NCBI GenBank assembly: GCA_024345305.1
Contig: BRON01000008.1
Coordinates: 1,054,001 to 1,118,000, forward strand
DNA: 64,000 nucleotides
Source: Mrakia gelida
Lineage: Eukaryota > Basidiomycota > Tremellomycetes > Cystofilobasidiales > Mrakiaceae
Direction of reading: 5' to 3'
Shown: one piece after another, positions 1 through 12,800 of the stretch
Layout: each line of letters opens with the position of its first letter
Position numbering within the stretch: the first letter of the stretch is position 1
Program-made: the position numbers and the translations under genes
Notes under the pieces: model-generated
Told to the model about the DNA's origin: nothing
Database searches by the model: none
Seen by the model: only the letters and a program-made list of their open reading frames with translations

Positions 1-260
1 CCCTCCTTCGACCACTGACCGTCTTCCCACTTTCCTCGCATGACTCAGAAACCGCAAGAAGCCGAATAAGGTCTCTCGCCCCTCGAAACACAGCGTTATC
101 AGTCGACCCTCAGCTCAATCGGCAGATCCAACGTCGTCGTCGTCGTCCTCGCTTTCATTCCCTGAGGCTTGTGCTCTTCTCGCTGTTCGTGCCAACTCAT
201 AGCTCGAGCGCAGCCTTCTTGACCGAGCTCTGATGTGAGGCTTCATTTAATCTCTTACAG

Positions 261-991
261 AAGCTTCGTGGATTCCCTCAGCCACTCTCGCAAGAGTCGG
301 GAAGCAACTCGGAGGTGAGCTTCAAAATCTCGCTGTCCGTCAGCTTCTCGCTCCTTGCTCGACATCTGACTTCTCCACGCTTTCTCATCCTCTTGCCAGA
401 CATCACGAACATCCAATCGAGCCTGAATCAACCTCCAATCCTCTCGCGTCAGCTGGGAAACGTCGAAGACTCGAGTCGGAAAAGGAGTCGCGTCCGCCTC
501 CTCCTCCTCCTCCTCGTCCCATCGCTTCCGGATCGTCCACCCACCCTCAACTTCCTCTCCCCTTCTCTCCCCCTTCGGAGCCCTTCTCTTCCTCATCAAT
601 CCGCCTGCCACCATCCGGCAACTCTTCTACCTTCAGCAAACCTCCCACCTTCGAACCCTCCATCCTCCAAGTCCAACTCGTCGTCGATCCCTCCCCGTCG
701 ACCCCTCCGTCCTTCCGTTCCTGCTGGCTCTGCGAGTTCAGGAACGAGGACGTCATTCTCTTCAGGAGACTGGAGCTTGCCGAGCGAGGGCTGTCGGATC
801 CTCAGGAGGTTTCGAGATTTGCGAGGTGGGTGTGCGAGACGGATTGCCGGTGGCTGGACGAGGATGTTGATGAGCGCCGGCGAAAGGGGATGGCGGCGGA
901 ACGATTTGAAGAGCCAGAATACGTTATTTGGTATACTAGTGGATTGAAGGATAGGGAGCTGGAGAAGAGGAGGCTGATGGGTGAGGATTGA
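261..991 (+). CDS. C-terminal part of a Rap1-like paralogue (partial, left edge)
   Basis: The open frame from about 401 to the TGA at 989-991 encodes a serine/proline-rich linker with a basic KRRR stretch, then a cysteine module: CWLC, about 30 residues with a LAERGLSD core, then a second cysteine pair (CETDC), and an acidic/basic tail. The LAER core and paired cysteines match the C-terminus of the minus-strand gene at 1231-4086 and of the gene at 53227-56092, so I read this as a third member of that family. Upstream exons are unclear. A splice from 315 to 399 (GTGAGC...GCCAG) keeps the frame, and an acceptor lies at 260, but no start codon was found, so the gene probably begins left of the window. 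The BRCT and Myb-like parts are not visible here. Function is inferred only from the paralogues. Confidence 0.55.
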
Positions 992-1230
992 AGAAGAGGA
1001 GGGTCGAGATCGAGACGCGTCGCAATTTGTTTTTCTTCTCTCTTTCGATTTCGCTTCATGCATTTCATCTTGCGCAGCTCGTTCGAACATCCTCCGTATT
1101 AGATCTATCCGCTCTTGCGCCTCTCCTCCCTTCTCTCTCTCGCCTTGTCGGACTCCTCTTCGAAAGACCGAACTATTCAGAGCAGCGGCATCGATCCGTC
1201 CTCTCCACGCCCACCTCGCTCCAATGAAAC

Positions 1231-4086
1231 CTACACAACTCCAACGAACCTCCTCCTCTCCTCCCTCCCAAGCTCCATCAACCTCTCCGTCGCCCAAGCC
1301 ATCCTCTCAAGCTCGCCCATCCCCTCCTCGTCTCCCTCCTCCAGCATCCTCAAACTCCCTTCGAACCAATCCAAGCACGAACTGCACGCCTGCTTCCCTC
1401 CAGAGATGCGAACGAACACGTTCATGTCCAGAAGGCTCCTCTCTGCAAGATCGAGGATCGAGTAGAAGGGAGCGAGATCCTCCCAACAGAAGAAGCAGGA
1501 GAGGGAGGAGGAGCCGAGGGAGGATCGATCCGCTGCGAGGTCGAGGTTGCGAGATTTTGAGAGGGAGGAGGAGAGGTAGGGGTTTGAGGGAACGATGTGG
1601 GAGAGGTTGGCCGTGAGATCCAGAGGATAGTATCGGTGAGGTGCCGAGGAGGAAGGTAGAGTGGGAAGAGGAGCCTGTCGATGGAAAGGGTTGGAGCTTG
1701 ACATCGACGCGACCGGATCCTCGAATCGGACCTTCTTCTTCGTCGACGAGGACGAGTATGGCGAGGTTTGAGGGAGTGGTCGTTTCTGAGAGGATGTAGT
1801 GGCGTGCCGTGGAAGGTTCGAGGTGGTGGCGAGGGTGCTGGTTGAAGCGACGGGCGAGGGAGGTCCGAAGGACGGAGAAGTCGTGAAGGAAGAAGAAGAG
1901 CGACTCGACTTCGGTTTTGACCTCGACCTCGACTTCGACTTCGACTTCGACGGCTGAGCCTGTTGAAGCTCTTCGACTGCCGCGTCGTACTGAGCCTTGT
2001 TCCTCTTGTACCGGTGATCTGCTGCTGAGTAGGACCTCTCCGGATGCTGACGACGCGTGGACCGAAGTGAAGACGAGTTAGCGAGAGCTCGGCGCGTCCT
2101 TCCCGCTCCAACGACCGGACGAGTCGCTACTCACCCGGCGAGCGAAGAGGTGTAGAGCCGTTGCGACAGTTCCGTCCGAGCTGGTAGCGATGAGCCTCAC
2201 GAGCTCTTCGTCCTCGCTCGTCGTCCAGAAATCCGTTCGAGGTATTGGCCCAGCAGAGAAAGCGACATGTCGTTCGCTCTGTCCAAAGAGAGCTGTGTTG
2301 AGTTTGTAGTAGTCGATGGCGGAGGCTGGAGTTTGATGAGGATGCTGCAGAGGCAGAGGTACTCGTCAGTGAGCGGAGACTCGAGTAGGGAGAGGAAACG
2401 AAGAACGAACCATCTGCGAGAACTTGTAGGCCCCTTCGCTGACCGAGGAGCTTTGCCGAATGCAACGAACGAGATCGGATTCTTCCTCAGGGGTGTAGGA
2501 GGATCGACTGGTAACAAGAAGGAGAGAAGCGCGTGAGTGACGGATCGATGACTCCCTCCAGGTCCATCCCCAGAACGTGAGCTCGACTCACCTCGTCTGG
2601 CCCTCCCTCTCGTGGTCCTCGAGACCGTCGAGGTCACTCTCCTCTGACTTGCCAACCTCTAAATAAGCATCCTCGGGGTAGATCCTGAACGAGACGCAAG
2701 AAAGGGGAGAAGTCAGCTCGCATCTCCGTTCGACCTCGTCGCGTCCACTCGTCTTGGAATGTCCAACTCACCTCGTCTTGACCTTCCTCCTTTCCGTCCG
2801 AACGAAGGGTTCCAGAACAGCAGCTTCCCTCCTCAACACCCAGACTCTGTGGTCGAAGAAGCTCTCGCTTCCAAGCTCGTAGTGCCTCCTGAGCTCGTCG
2901 GCGGATCTCTCGTTCGACTGTTCGACGCGTGTGAGAAAACGAGTGGGGAAAGCGAGGTCAGCTCTTCCTCTCTCCCTCTCGGTTCATCGGATCATCGAAG
3001 AGCGTCTTGTAAAGAGATTTTGACTTACCTCGTTCGCAACCAAGTATCGATCAAACGAGTCCATCCCGTCCTCGTCCTGAGTTGATGGATCGACGTCGAC
3101 GTCGAGAGTGGAGATGTATCGAGCGAGGGACTCCTCTTCCTCCCTGAGGTCCCAAGATAACAAGAGGGAGAGGTCAGTGCTTCCATCTCGTGCTCTTCAG
3201 TAGACTTCGAGCAGGATAGGGGAAGAAAAAAGAAGGACGAACGAGCTCATCTCCTCAGGAACGGTGTCCAACCCACCCCTCTCCTCCACCATCTCCCCTC
3301 CTGTAGACACGAACAGATACTCTTCCTCGTTCTCCCACCTACTCATCCTCATGCTTTCCTCCAGCCAGCCTAGGTTGACGAGAAAGGGAGCGCGCCCCAA
3401 TCCTCCTCCCGAAGCGTCCGATCCTCCGAGTCGAGCTTGCTGCTCACGAGCGAACGAGTCGCCGAACGATGATGTTCCGACGATGACGTGAGTAGCTTCT
3501 AGGATGTTCTGCGTGGCGAGAGGAGAGGTATATGAGATTGAGGTCTGTGAGAAAGAGGAAGGGGAGAAAGATGAAGAAGGTCAGGAAGGGATGTGGAGGG
3601 AGGGAGGGAGGGAGGGACGACGGGAGGGAAACGAAGAGGCGAGGGAAGGGAACGAACAAGTATGTCCGTAGAGAGCTGTTGAGCTCGTTTTGAAGTCGGA
3701 TCCAAGAAGATGACGAAGCCGAAAGGATAGGAGGGTCGTTGAGAGGTCGAAGAGCTGGAGTGCGGGGTGGGAGAAGGTGGAGGACCGAGGGAGGGCGAGG
3801 GAGGAGGAGGAAGCTCGTGAAGAGCTCGTTGTCGAGGATGAGGCTCTTCCTCCTCTATATCGCTGGACTCTCTGGGAGAGGAAGGCGGATCGGGAGATGA
3901 GGAGTGGTAAAGTCCCAGTGAGAGAGTGAGGGTGACCATCAAACGAGAAGGAAGGAAGCGAGAGGAGGGGAGGAGAGCTGATGGTTTGGCGCGACTTCGA
4001 ACGAGCTGGTGCCTGAGTTTGGCTCGCCTCTTCGAGCTCCCCCTTCCCCCCCCTATCTTGAACGCAACCAAGACGATCCTCTCCAC
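1231..4086 (-). CDS. Rap1-like BRCT/Myb protein with C-terminal CxxC-CxxC module
   Basis: Spliced by eye from about seven exons. The N-terminal half carries a BRCT-like domain: a FVIFLDP strand, then THVIVG, then FLVNLGWLEES with the family's conserved tryptophan. Three Myb/SANT-like segments follow. The first runs from EEEESLARYI to RSADELRRHYE. The second runs from YTPEEESDLVRCI to HPHQTPASAIDYYK. The third runs from SEDEELVRLI to HPERSYSAADHRYK. A KSKSKSRSRS linker and a basic KKKVRF patch precede a CFFC...CSSC module. BRCT followed by Myb repeats is the layout of Rap1, the telomere and transcription factor, so a nuclear DNA-binding or telomere-associated role is inferred. The usual Rap1 C-terminal RCT domain was not recognised; the cysteine module sits there instead. 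The gene lies 108 bp downstream of the dioxygenase gene on the same strand and is convergent with the paralogue at the left edge. The start at 4086 is the first plausible ATG. Confidence 0.6.
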
Positions 4087-4194
4087 CAGTAAGAACTGAA
4101 AGAGCTTCGAAAAAAGGTCATGAAGTCCAAGTCAACCGAAAAATGCACTCCCCCCTCTCCCTGCTCCATCGCTCCTCCTCGCGTCGCCGTCGTC

Positions 4195-5986
4195 TCAATA
4201 CTTCTCCTTCTTCCCACCCACAGCGAAGTTGCCTCCGACCTTCTTCATCAAGAAGTCTCCGTAGACGACTCCTTCGTACTTCCTCCCAGGAAGACTGCCC
4301 TCGCCCTGAGCTTGAAGACGGAGAGCAGCGGGAAGAGGTTCGACGAGGGAGTCGAACGACGGCTCGTAGAAGAAGGGGATGGACACTCTGTAGAGACAAG
4401 GAGAAGCAAGACAAAGAGAGATGATGAGAAGGGTCGGTCTTCAGCTCGAGAGAACAGGAGGAGTGAGCGAACAACGAACCTGTAGTTCTCTGAACGATGG
4501 ATCACTCGGTGGAGCGTTGAGCGATAGAGTCCGTTCGTCCATTCCTCGACCATCTCGCCTGGAAAACGAGGCCAAGAGAGTCAGAGCTAGATCTCGTTCT
4601 CGGAGAAAAGAAGGAAAGAGCTGAACTCACCGACATTCACGACGAGACAACCCTCACGAGGGTCCGCGTCGATCCAAACTCCCTCCTCCTCTCCTGCTGC
4701 AGGTTGACCAGGAACCGGGGTGGGACGAAGCAGAACTTGCAGAGCTGAGGGTGTCGGATCCGCTGACAGCAGCGTCAAGCAGCCGTAGTCTGGGAGTGAA
4801 CGAAGGGGAAGGAAGACGAGGAGGTGAGCTCGACGCGTTGGTCGGCCGAAGCGAATCTCGTCCTCCAACTCACCTTTGTGAGCTCCACAGCTTATCCCTT
4901 CGCTACCAGCAGGAAGAGGAGGATACCCTATCACCCGCATCACCCAGAACGAAGGCGAGATGAGCGACTTGAGCTTCAAGCACTCCGCTGGACTCTGTTT
5001 GAGCGCGTCTGACATCCTGGTGGGTGGAACGCGTCGAGAAAGAGAAGTCAGCGAACATCGACGCTCAAGACAGAGACAGCGAGATAGAGAGACTCACGCT
5101 TCCATGACTGCCATTCCTAGGACGTGCATCTTCTCGATCCAATCTTCCATCGTGCTTCTGAACGTCGGCGGGTTCTGAGGCCACTGATTCTCTCCTGCGA
5201 GAGGAGGTATGGGAGTCGAGGTAGATGGAGGGAAGGGCGACGGCGCATAGAGGTCGAGGCCCTCGTGGTGATCAGGTTTGCTCTGGGTGACGTTCTGGTT
5301 CAGCCTGATCGAAGGGAAAGGAGAGAGGAGGAAGAAAGGTGAGCTCGAACTTCGTCGACGGGCAACGCCGGAGAGGCGAGACGAACCTCTGATAGCCTGC
5401 GAGAGAAGAGAGTGGAGCTCGAGTCAGCTCGTTGCTCGAAAAGAGGACGGAGGTATACATGGGAGGAAGCAGAGAGCGTTGGAAGACTCGCCTCGAGCAC
5501 CATCTCCGTTCAAGCCATCGATGGCGATCTTCTCCTTATCTTGAGTTGGCTCTGAGAAGAACGAGCGACCCATAGAGAGGACCTCTGTCCGCTCTTCCTC
5601 TGAGAGATACGAGGAGACGTCCAAGTAGAAGAAGCCGACGTCCCTCAGAGCGATATGGAGAGCCTCGGAGGTGTTCTTGCGGGCTGATCAACAAACGGAA
5701 CGAAGGGAGGAGAGGTCAGCGGTCGAGCTCAACGTTGTTGACATATTTCCTTCCCTCAGGCGATCTCCTCCAGGTCTTCTCTGCTGACAACGAAGCCTCG
5801 CTAAGATTGAGCGCTCTCCCGCTCAAGTATCGCAGAGCTGGATGATCTGGATCGAGCTCGAAGGCACGGATGGGAGGAGGAGGAGAGGGAGGGGAGGGAG
5901 AGCTGACCTTGTTGATTCGGAGGGTTCGAGTTTGAGGGAAGATAGGGTGAGATGTCGATGACGGGAAGAGCGAGTCTCGACGGCAT
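4195..5986 (-). CDS. 2-oxoglutarate/Fe(II)-dependent dioxygenase, IPNS-like
   Basis: The protein opens with LPVIDISPYL and has a DVGFFYLD segment, both typical of the N-terminal domain of isopenicillin-N-synthase-like oxygenases. The catalytic core is split over exons. FWVMRVIGYPPLP is followed by GAHK joined to DYGCLTLL, which restores the HxD iron ligands. Further on, STLHRVIHR supplies the distal histidine, and RVSIPFFYEP supplies the arginine and serine that bind the 2-oxoglutarate carboxylate. All key residues are present, so an active cytosolic enzyme is expected, but the substrate cannot be told from sequence. There are about eight exons. It starts 290 bp from the divergent ILV3 gene and may share its promoter region. 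The start at 5986 is chosen because the conserved domain begins at once after it. Confidence 0.82.
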
Positions 5987-6276
5987 GGCGTAGGATAGGC
6001 GATGAGCGAGTATGACGAGAGTTGAGGAAGCTAAGAGAGTGATGGTTGAGGGAAGGGAAGAGATGGGAACGGCGAGCTCGGAGGTTGGGCTGACCCGATT
6101 TTGGATTCCCTGCCTTCGATTTTCATACTTTTCAACATCTTCAGCGTGCCTGATAGATTCTCGTGATGTCGAGGGTCTTTCGCTCGAAGTGAAAAATAGG
6201 GTTTTTGTGGTTGGTCGAATCAGCTTCGGGGTTTTGTACCGACGAGCACCACGAAATTGACTCGCCTCCAACGACG
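5987..6276. promoter_or_regulatory. Divergent intergenic region between the dioxygenase and ILV3
   Basis: These 290 bp separate two genes that point away from each other and must hold both promoters. I see no clear TATA box or known operator. The stretch nearest ILV3 is relatively AT-rich. Confidence 0.5.
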
Positions 6277-9200
6277 ATGCTCTCCTTCTCTTCTCGAGCC
6301 TCTGGCTCCCTTCGCAGATGCTTCTCCACCTCAGCAACCTCAAGAGCACTCACCCCAGATGGCAAGATCATCATGAACCGTTTCAGCAGGACCGTAACAA
6401 AACCCCGCAGCCAAGGAGCGAGTCAGGTCAGCTCCAGTTCCTCTTCCTTCCCTGCTCCTCCCTTCTCCTCTTCATCGTCTCTTTTTTCATCCTGCACCCT
6501 TGTATCTCCGCTCGACTCTGCTGTACGAAAGGTAGCCCGGAAGCTGACCTCGCTTCTCGTGCTTACATCTCGCTTCTACGTACTCTCTAGGCCATGCTCT
6601 ACGCGACTGAAGGAGTCGAGGAGGAATCCGACTTCGACAAGGCCATGGTTGGAATTGGATCCGTTTGGTGAGCTTCCTCGTAGATTCTTTGAGGCCCTCT
6701 TTCTTATCAAGCCAAGCTAACTCGACTCTCATCTCATCTCTAGGTACGAGGGAAACCCGTGAGTTCTACGTCTTACTGCTACCTCGACCCGTTGAACTGA
6801 GCTCGTCGAGCTCAGCCGACAATCTCCTCCCTTCGTTTCGAGCTCACTCTTTCTTCTTCTCGTTTCTTCTTTTCCTTCTTCTCGCCTTTTCCTAGATGCA
6901 ACCGACATCTCCTCGCTCTCGGACAGAGAGTCAAGAAGTCTATCCTCGCCGCCGACATCATCGGATATCAGTTTGGAACCGTCGGAGTCTCGGATGGAAT
7001 CTCGATGGGAACCTTTGGAATGTCGTACTCGGTGAGCTTTTCTTCGCTTCTCTAACTTCCCCTCGACACATCTCCACTATCACGTCGAGATCTCTACCCA
7101 CACCTCCAACCCATCACTGACTCCTCTCCTCGTCCTTCGCCCTCCCTCCCTACCTCTCCTTCCCTCCCTCCCTCTCCAGCTGCAATCTCGAGACCTCATC
7201 GCCGACCAAGTCGAAACCGCTGCTGGAGGACACTGGCTCGACGGAATGGTCGTCATCCCTGGATGCGACAAGAACATGCCTGGAGTCCTGATGGCTCTCG
7301 GTCGACTCAACCGTCCTGGACTGATGGTTTACGGAGGAACCATCCGACCCGGGAAGTGCGGAGAGGACGGTCCTCCTCTCGATATCGTCAGCGCCTTCCA
7401 GGCTTACGGGAAGTTCCTGCAGGACGGATCGACTCCTGAGGCTGAGAAGGAGAGGGTGAGTTCTCTCGTTTAGCTCAGATTGCTCTTGAGAGGGAGAAAG
7501 AGGAATGCGACGAGCGACGAGCGACTCGACGAGCTGACCTTCGTTTTTGCCTTCTTCGTCCTCGTTTCCAGGCTTCCGTCATCAGGAACGCCTGCCCTGG
7601 AGCTGGAGCTTGCGGAGGAGTGAGTTCTCGCTATCTTTCTTCCAGCCTCGCTCGCGTTCGACTCACGTCTTCTCGCTGATCAACTTCTGTTCGACGCGTC
7701 GTCCCTTCTCAGATGTACACCGCCAACACGATGGCTTCCGCTGCCGAGGCGATGGGTATGACTCTCCCTGGATCGTCCTCCTTCCCCGCCGAGTACCCCG
7801 ACAAGCAGGCCGAGTGCGATTCCGTCGGAGCCGTTATGAAGAACCTGTTGGAGAAGAACATTCTTCCTCGAGACATCATGACTCGAGCCGCGTTCGAGAA
7901 CGCTTTGGTGAGCTCAAACCTACTCTCTTGGTTGGATAATCAAGCTTACCATCTCTCGTCATCCTCAGGTTCTCACCATGGCCCTCGGAGGATCCACCAA
8001 CGCCGTTCTTCATCTCATCGCTATCGCTCACTCCGTCGGAATCAAGCTCGAGCTCGACGACGTGCAGTCTGTCTCGGATCGAATTCCTTTCCTCGCCGAC
8101 CTGAAACCCAGTGGAAAGTACGTCATGGAGGACGTCTACAAAATCGGAGGAATCCCCAGTGAGTCGAGATCCGTTCTTCCTTCTCGTCGTCGAACGCGTC
8201 GAACCGAGGCTCATTTATCGTCGCTCTCGCTCTTCGCAGGCATCCTCTCCTACCTTCACAAGGAGGGACTTATCGACGGATCCATCATGACCGTCACTGG
8301 AAAGACTCTCGCCGAGAACCTCGCCGCCTGGGACGTCAAGTACGCTCACAAGTGGGTCGGACAGGACGTTATTCGACCTCTCAGCAACCCCATGAAGAGC
8401 TCTGGTCACATCCGGTTCGTTCTTCCTTCTCTCCTCCTCTCTTCTCCCCTTACTTCCTCGACTGACCTGCTCTCTTTCGTATCTTTCAGAATCCTTCGAG
8501 GTAACCTCGCTCCTGGAGGATCCGTCGCCAAGATCACCGGAAAGGAGGGACTTCACTTCGTTGGAAAGGCTCGAGCGTTCGACGTCGAGGACGACTTCGT
8601 CAAGGCCGTCGAGTCTGGATCGTTCAAGAAGGGAGAGAAGGTCGTCGTTATCCTGAGATACCTTGGACCTATGGGAGGACCTGGAATGCCTGAGATGCTC
8701 AAGCCAACGAGTTTGATCATGGGAGCTGGATTGGGTTACGATGTTGCTTGCTTGACGGACGGAAGGTTCTCTGGAGGGTGAGCAGATCCTCTTCCATCTT
8801 TCTCTATCTTTTTCGGGACGAGCGCTGACCTGCTCTCTCCTTTCTCTCCGCAGATCTCACGGTTTCGTCGTGAGTCGACGCGTCTCTTCCGTTCGTTCGA
8901 CTTCTCGAGCTTGACTCATCCCTTTTTCCTTTCTTCTCTCCCTCAGATCGGTCACGTCGTTCCTGAGGCTCAGGTTGGAGGTCCCATCGCTCTCGTTCGA
9001 GACGGAGATATCATCACCATCGACGCCGTCAAGAACACGCTCGACATGGACGTTTCGGACGAGGAGTTGGCGAGGAGGCGAGCGGAGTGGGTCGCACCTC
9101 CACTGAAGGTGTCGCAGGGAGCTCTCTACAAGTACACGAAGACGGTTTCCGATGCTAGTCATGGATGTGGTGAGTTCTTCGGCTCTCGTTTCGTCTCGTC

Positions 9201-9300
9201 TCGCGAAACGGAGGAAGGGAGATGGATCTCGCGACGAGCAGAAACTGACGCCCTTGACCGTTTCCTCTTCTCCGCGTCTCTTCCAGTTACCGATGCTTGA
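6277..9300 (+). CDS. ILV3: Dihydroxyacid dehydratase, mitochondrial (branched-chain amino acid synthesis)
   Basis: This enzyme dehydrates 2,3-dihydroxy-acids to 2-oxo-acids in valine, isoleucine and leucine synthesis in the mitochondrion. The N-terminus ([19 protein letters not shown]) is a typical arginine/serine-rich mitochondrial presequence. Family landmarks follow in order across about twelve exons: [37 protein letters not shown] joined to [49 protein letters not shown] joined to SHGF, and GHVVPEA. The cysteines in GCDK and in GACGG are the expected iron-sulfur cluster ligands. The last exon is tiny and ends the protein with VTDA. Introns are short with GTGAGT donors and CTGAC branch points; one (7622-7712) carries GACGCGTC. 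The full domain is present with no visible break. Confidence 0.95.
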
Positions 9301-9838
9301 GAAGGGAATATATGATTTGAAACGCTTAAACTTTTACCCAAGCGACGCGAACCTCGTTTGGGATCCGAGGCGGTAGAGAAAAGCAAGATCGGGCTCTCAA
9401 AGCGACGACCTGCGTGCTCGGTTCATTCCGAAGTCTCGCCGACGAGCATTTAGGTGAGTTTTTTGCTCCCTTTCTCGCTCGACGTGTGTAGCAGAGTGGC
9501 CTTTTCCCTAAGGAGTCGTGGTGGAGGAGGAATGGGAAGAAGGGAAGGTGGTAAAACTCCGAGCAGGAGCGAAGTCGGAGGGCTGAAAACGCGAGCTTCA
9601 TCTTCCCTCCCTCGGCGCGATCACCTCCCGACCTCGTCCTTTTTTCCACTCTAGCTCTCGTTTGCTGATCTCCTCTCGGTGCTGAGATGAACTGCTGACC
9701 TCTCTCTCTCTCTCCGTTATTGAACCCAGACAGGACGATCCAACCGCCTTTACCCTCTTCTCGACATCGTGGCTCTCTCTTTCAGCTCACTTCCTTCCCT
9801 CCATCCACCACCATCTCATCGCCAACCTCCCCAGCAAC
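9301..9838 (+). other. ILV3 3' region and GH115 leader with a probable 5'-UTR intron
   Basis: No credible coding region is seen in these 538 bp. A GTGAGT donor at 9454 and a branch point/pyrimidine tract ending in CCCAG at 9729 suggest a 276-nt intron in the leader of the GH115 gene that starts at 9839. The stretch just after the ILV3 stop is AT-rich and presumably holds its 3' end signals. Confidence 0.4.
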
Positions 9839-12800
9839 ATGATGTCCCTCAGGAGGATTCTGCTATCCTTACCCCCTCTCCTCCTTCTCGCTCCCTCTCT
9901 CGTCGTCTCCCTCGGTCAAAAAAGCATCGTCTCCTTCAACTCGTCGGACGGTTCCTTCCCTCTCGTCTCCTCGGGCCACGCCGCCTCGATCCTCGTCTCG
10001 AAGGACGACTTCTCTGGTGTTCAGCGAGCAGCCAAGACCTTCGCAGGCGACGTCGCCAACGTCACCTCTCAAACTCCAGAGGTTCTCAACGAGCTCACAT
10101 CTGCCTTCAACTCCAGTGGAAGTGTCGCCGTCGTCGTGGGATCGGTCGGTTCGCCTTTCATCTCAGCCCTCGTCAACGCTGGAGCTATGAACGTCTCGGA
10201 TATCGAGGGAAGATGGGAGTCTTTCAAGATCTTGGTCGTCGATGGATCGAGTATCGGAGTCGAAACTGCTCTTGTGATCGCCGGTTCAGAGTGAGTGTTC
10301 AGCTCGTCGTTTCCTCCTTCAATCTTCGTCGCGCTGACTTCCTCTCTCTCGTCGCTCTTCTTTTCGCTTTTCGCGTCCAGCAAACGAGGAACCATCTACG
10401 GTATCTACGACCTCAGCGAGCAAATCGGAGTCTCACCCTGGTTCTGGTGGTCGGACGTTCGAATTCCTCACCAAGACGAGGTCTACATCAAGAACGACGA
10501 CTACGTCCACGCATCTCCTTCAGTCAAGTACCGAGGCTTCTTCCTCAATGACGAACAACCCTCTTTGACCAACTGGGCCGTCGAGAGATACAACACCAAC
10601 TCATCTGCTCCTTTCCAGCACGAGGTGAGCTCTCGCCCTCGCCGTCTTCTCGTCGCGTTCTCTCTGACCCAAATCACGATTTTCGACCTCCTTTCCAGTT
10701 CTACGAGCAGGTCTACGAGCTCATCCTTCGACTCCGAGCGAACATCTTCTGGCCGGCGATGGTTCGTCTCTCTCCATCTCTCTCCTTCCCTCCCCTCGTC
10801 CTCCCTCGCTGACCTCGCGTTTCGTTCCTTCAGTGGGCTGCTAAGTTCGCTGTCGAGTCAGTATACCATTCCCACGATCCAAATTTGGTGCGATGTTGAC
10901 TGTCAATCTCTCTCCTCTGCTTCTCTCCCTCTCTTCGATCGAAATCAGCGGTGAGTTGGACCTGGAGTCGTTGTCGACGCGTCGCGGACTGCCGTCCTTC
11001 TGACCTCGTTTCTCTCTCGTTCAAACCAGATCCTCTCAACCAGTTTCTCGCTGACGACTACGGAGTGATCTACAGTACTTCTCATCGTAAGCCCTTCATC
11101 TGCGAACCGAGATCTCGTCGCGTTCTGACCATTTCCCCTTTCGTTTCGTTGTTCTTCTCCAGAGGAGCCGTAAGCCCTTACTCTCTCCCTGCGTCTCCTT
11201 CAGAAGCTGACCTCTTTTCTTATCGTGCTCCAGAATGGCGAGGAACACTCCTGAGGTTCGTTTGCTTTCGCTTTGCTCTGCTGCGACGTGAAGTCTCGTC
11301 CGGGTTCTGACCTCTTTCCTTGCGCCTTTTGTAGTGGGGAGCGTACGGGTCAGTTGTTCATAAAACTAGTCGGAGAGGATAGGTGACTGACTCTCGCCCT
11401 TCTTTCCCTGTTTTCAGCAACGGAATCTGGAACTACACGATCAACAAGCCCTTCCTCAACGTTCGTCCTTCGCGTCGTGCTCGCTCTCCTTCTTCTTCAC
11501 ACATCTCAGCCCGTTGATAATCATCGCGATCTCTTCTTTTTAGAACTTTTGGACGGAGGGAATCGAGCGAGCGAAGCCTTTTGAGACGATCGTGACAGTT
11601 GGAATGCGAGGAGACGGCGAGTGAGTTTTTGCGTTTTCCTCGCTCCGCTTCTTGACTCGCTCTCCAGGCTGACTTCCAACTCCTTCGTCATTTCCCAGCT
11701 TGCCCCTTCCTGGAGCGAACATCCCCATCATCCAAGACATCATCATCGACCAGCGAGAGATCATCTCCAACGTCACAGGAAAGAACGCGTCGGAGGTTCC
11801 TCAGATCTGGTGCGTTGACGCCATCGAGACGGGACCTCTGCCTCTCTCCCTTCTCGCCTCTCGCCTCTTTCAACGCTAACTCAACTCAATCCTCCTCCTA
11901 CCAGGTGTCTCTACAAGGAAGTCCAAGGCTACTGGGACTCTCCGGCCGGAGAGACGAAGCTCGAAGCTGCTGAAGACATCACCCTTCTCTGGACGGACGA
12001 CAACTGGGGAAACGTCCGACGTGTCCCAACCGCTAGTGAGAACGAGAGGTCGGGTGGAGCAGGAGTGAGTCTTTTCGCCAGTTTCTTCGTTCCGGTTTCG
12101 ACGAGTGTGACGCGTCCTGACCTCCTTTCCCGCCTCGCAGCTTTACTACCACTTCGACTAGTGAGTCGTGCATCCTCAACATCCCCTCCTTCGACCCTTC
12201 ACTGACTCCTCCACGTTGCTCTCTTCGCATCTCCTTTTCTCAGCGTCGGCGTTCGTGCACACCTTCTTTCCATCTTCTCTTCTCGACGCGCCTCGGGAGC
12301 TCGAGATCGCGCTCACGCTTCCTCAACCTCTTCTACCAACAGGATCCCAAGAACTACAAGTGGCTCAACACCAACAACATCGCCAAGGTTTTCGAGCAGC
12401 TCTCCCTCGCTCTCGGTGAGTCGCTCGCTTGAGACAGAGACTGAAAGTGACGCGACGTTCGCGAAGGAGAGCAGAACTCGTCGCTCACCCTTCTTCTAAT
12501 CTTGTATCCTTATAGAATTCGGAGCAGACCAGTTCTGGATCGTCAATGTCGGAGATCTGCGACCCATGGAGGTGAGTGAACGAGGAAGAGGGCGGAGGGG
12601 GAAGTGGATCAAACGAAGACGACGCGTCGCTGACTCCCGTTCTTTCGCTTTCGGATATATCTTTCCCTTCCCAGATGCCGATGAACTTCTACTTCGAGTA
12701 TGCGTACGATGCTACCCGCTGGAACAAGGACAATCTCGACGAATATGTGAGTCCTTTCGATCTTCTACGACCACTTGCGATTGTCGCGACTTCGAGTCGA

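Noticed and set aside
596..1297. Long minus-strand open frame over the left-edge gene
   Set aside because: It crosses two genes on opposite strands and lies antisense to the conserved CWLC module; it reflects biased composition.
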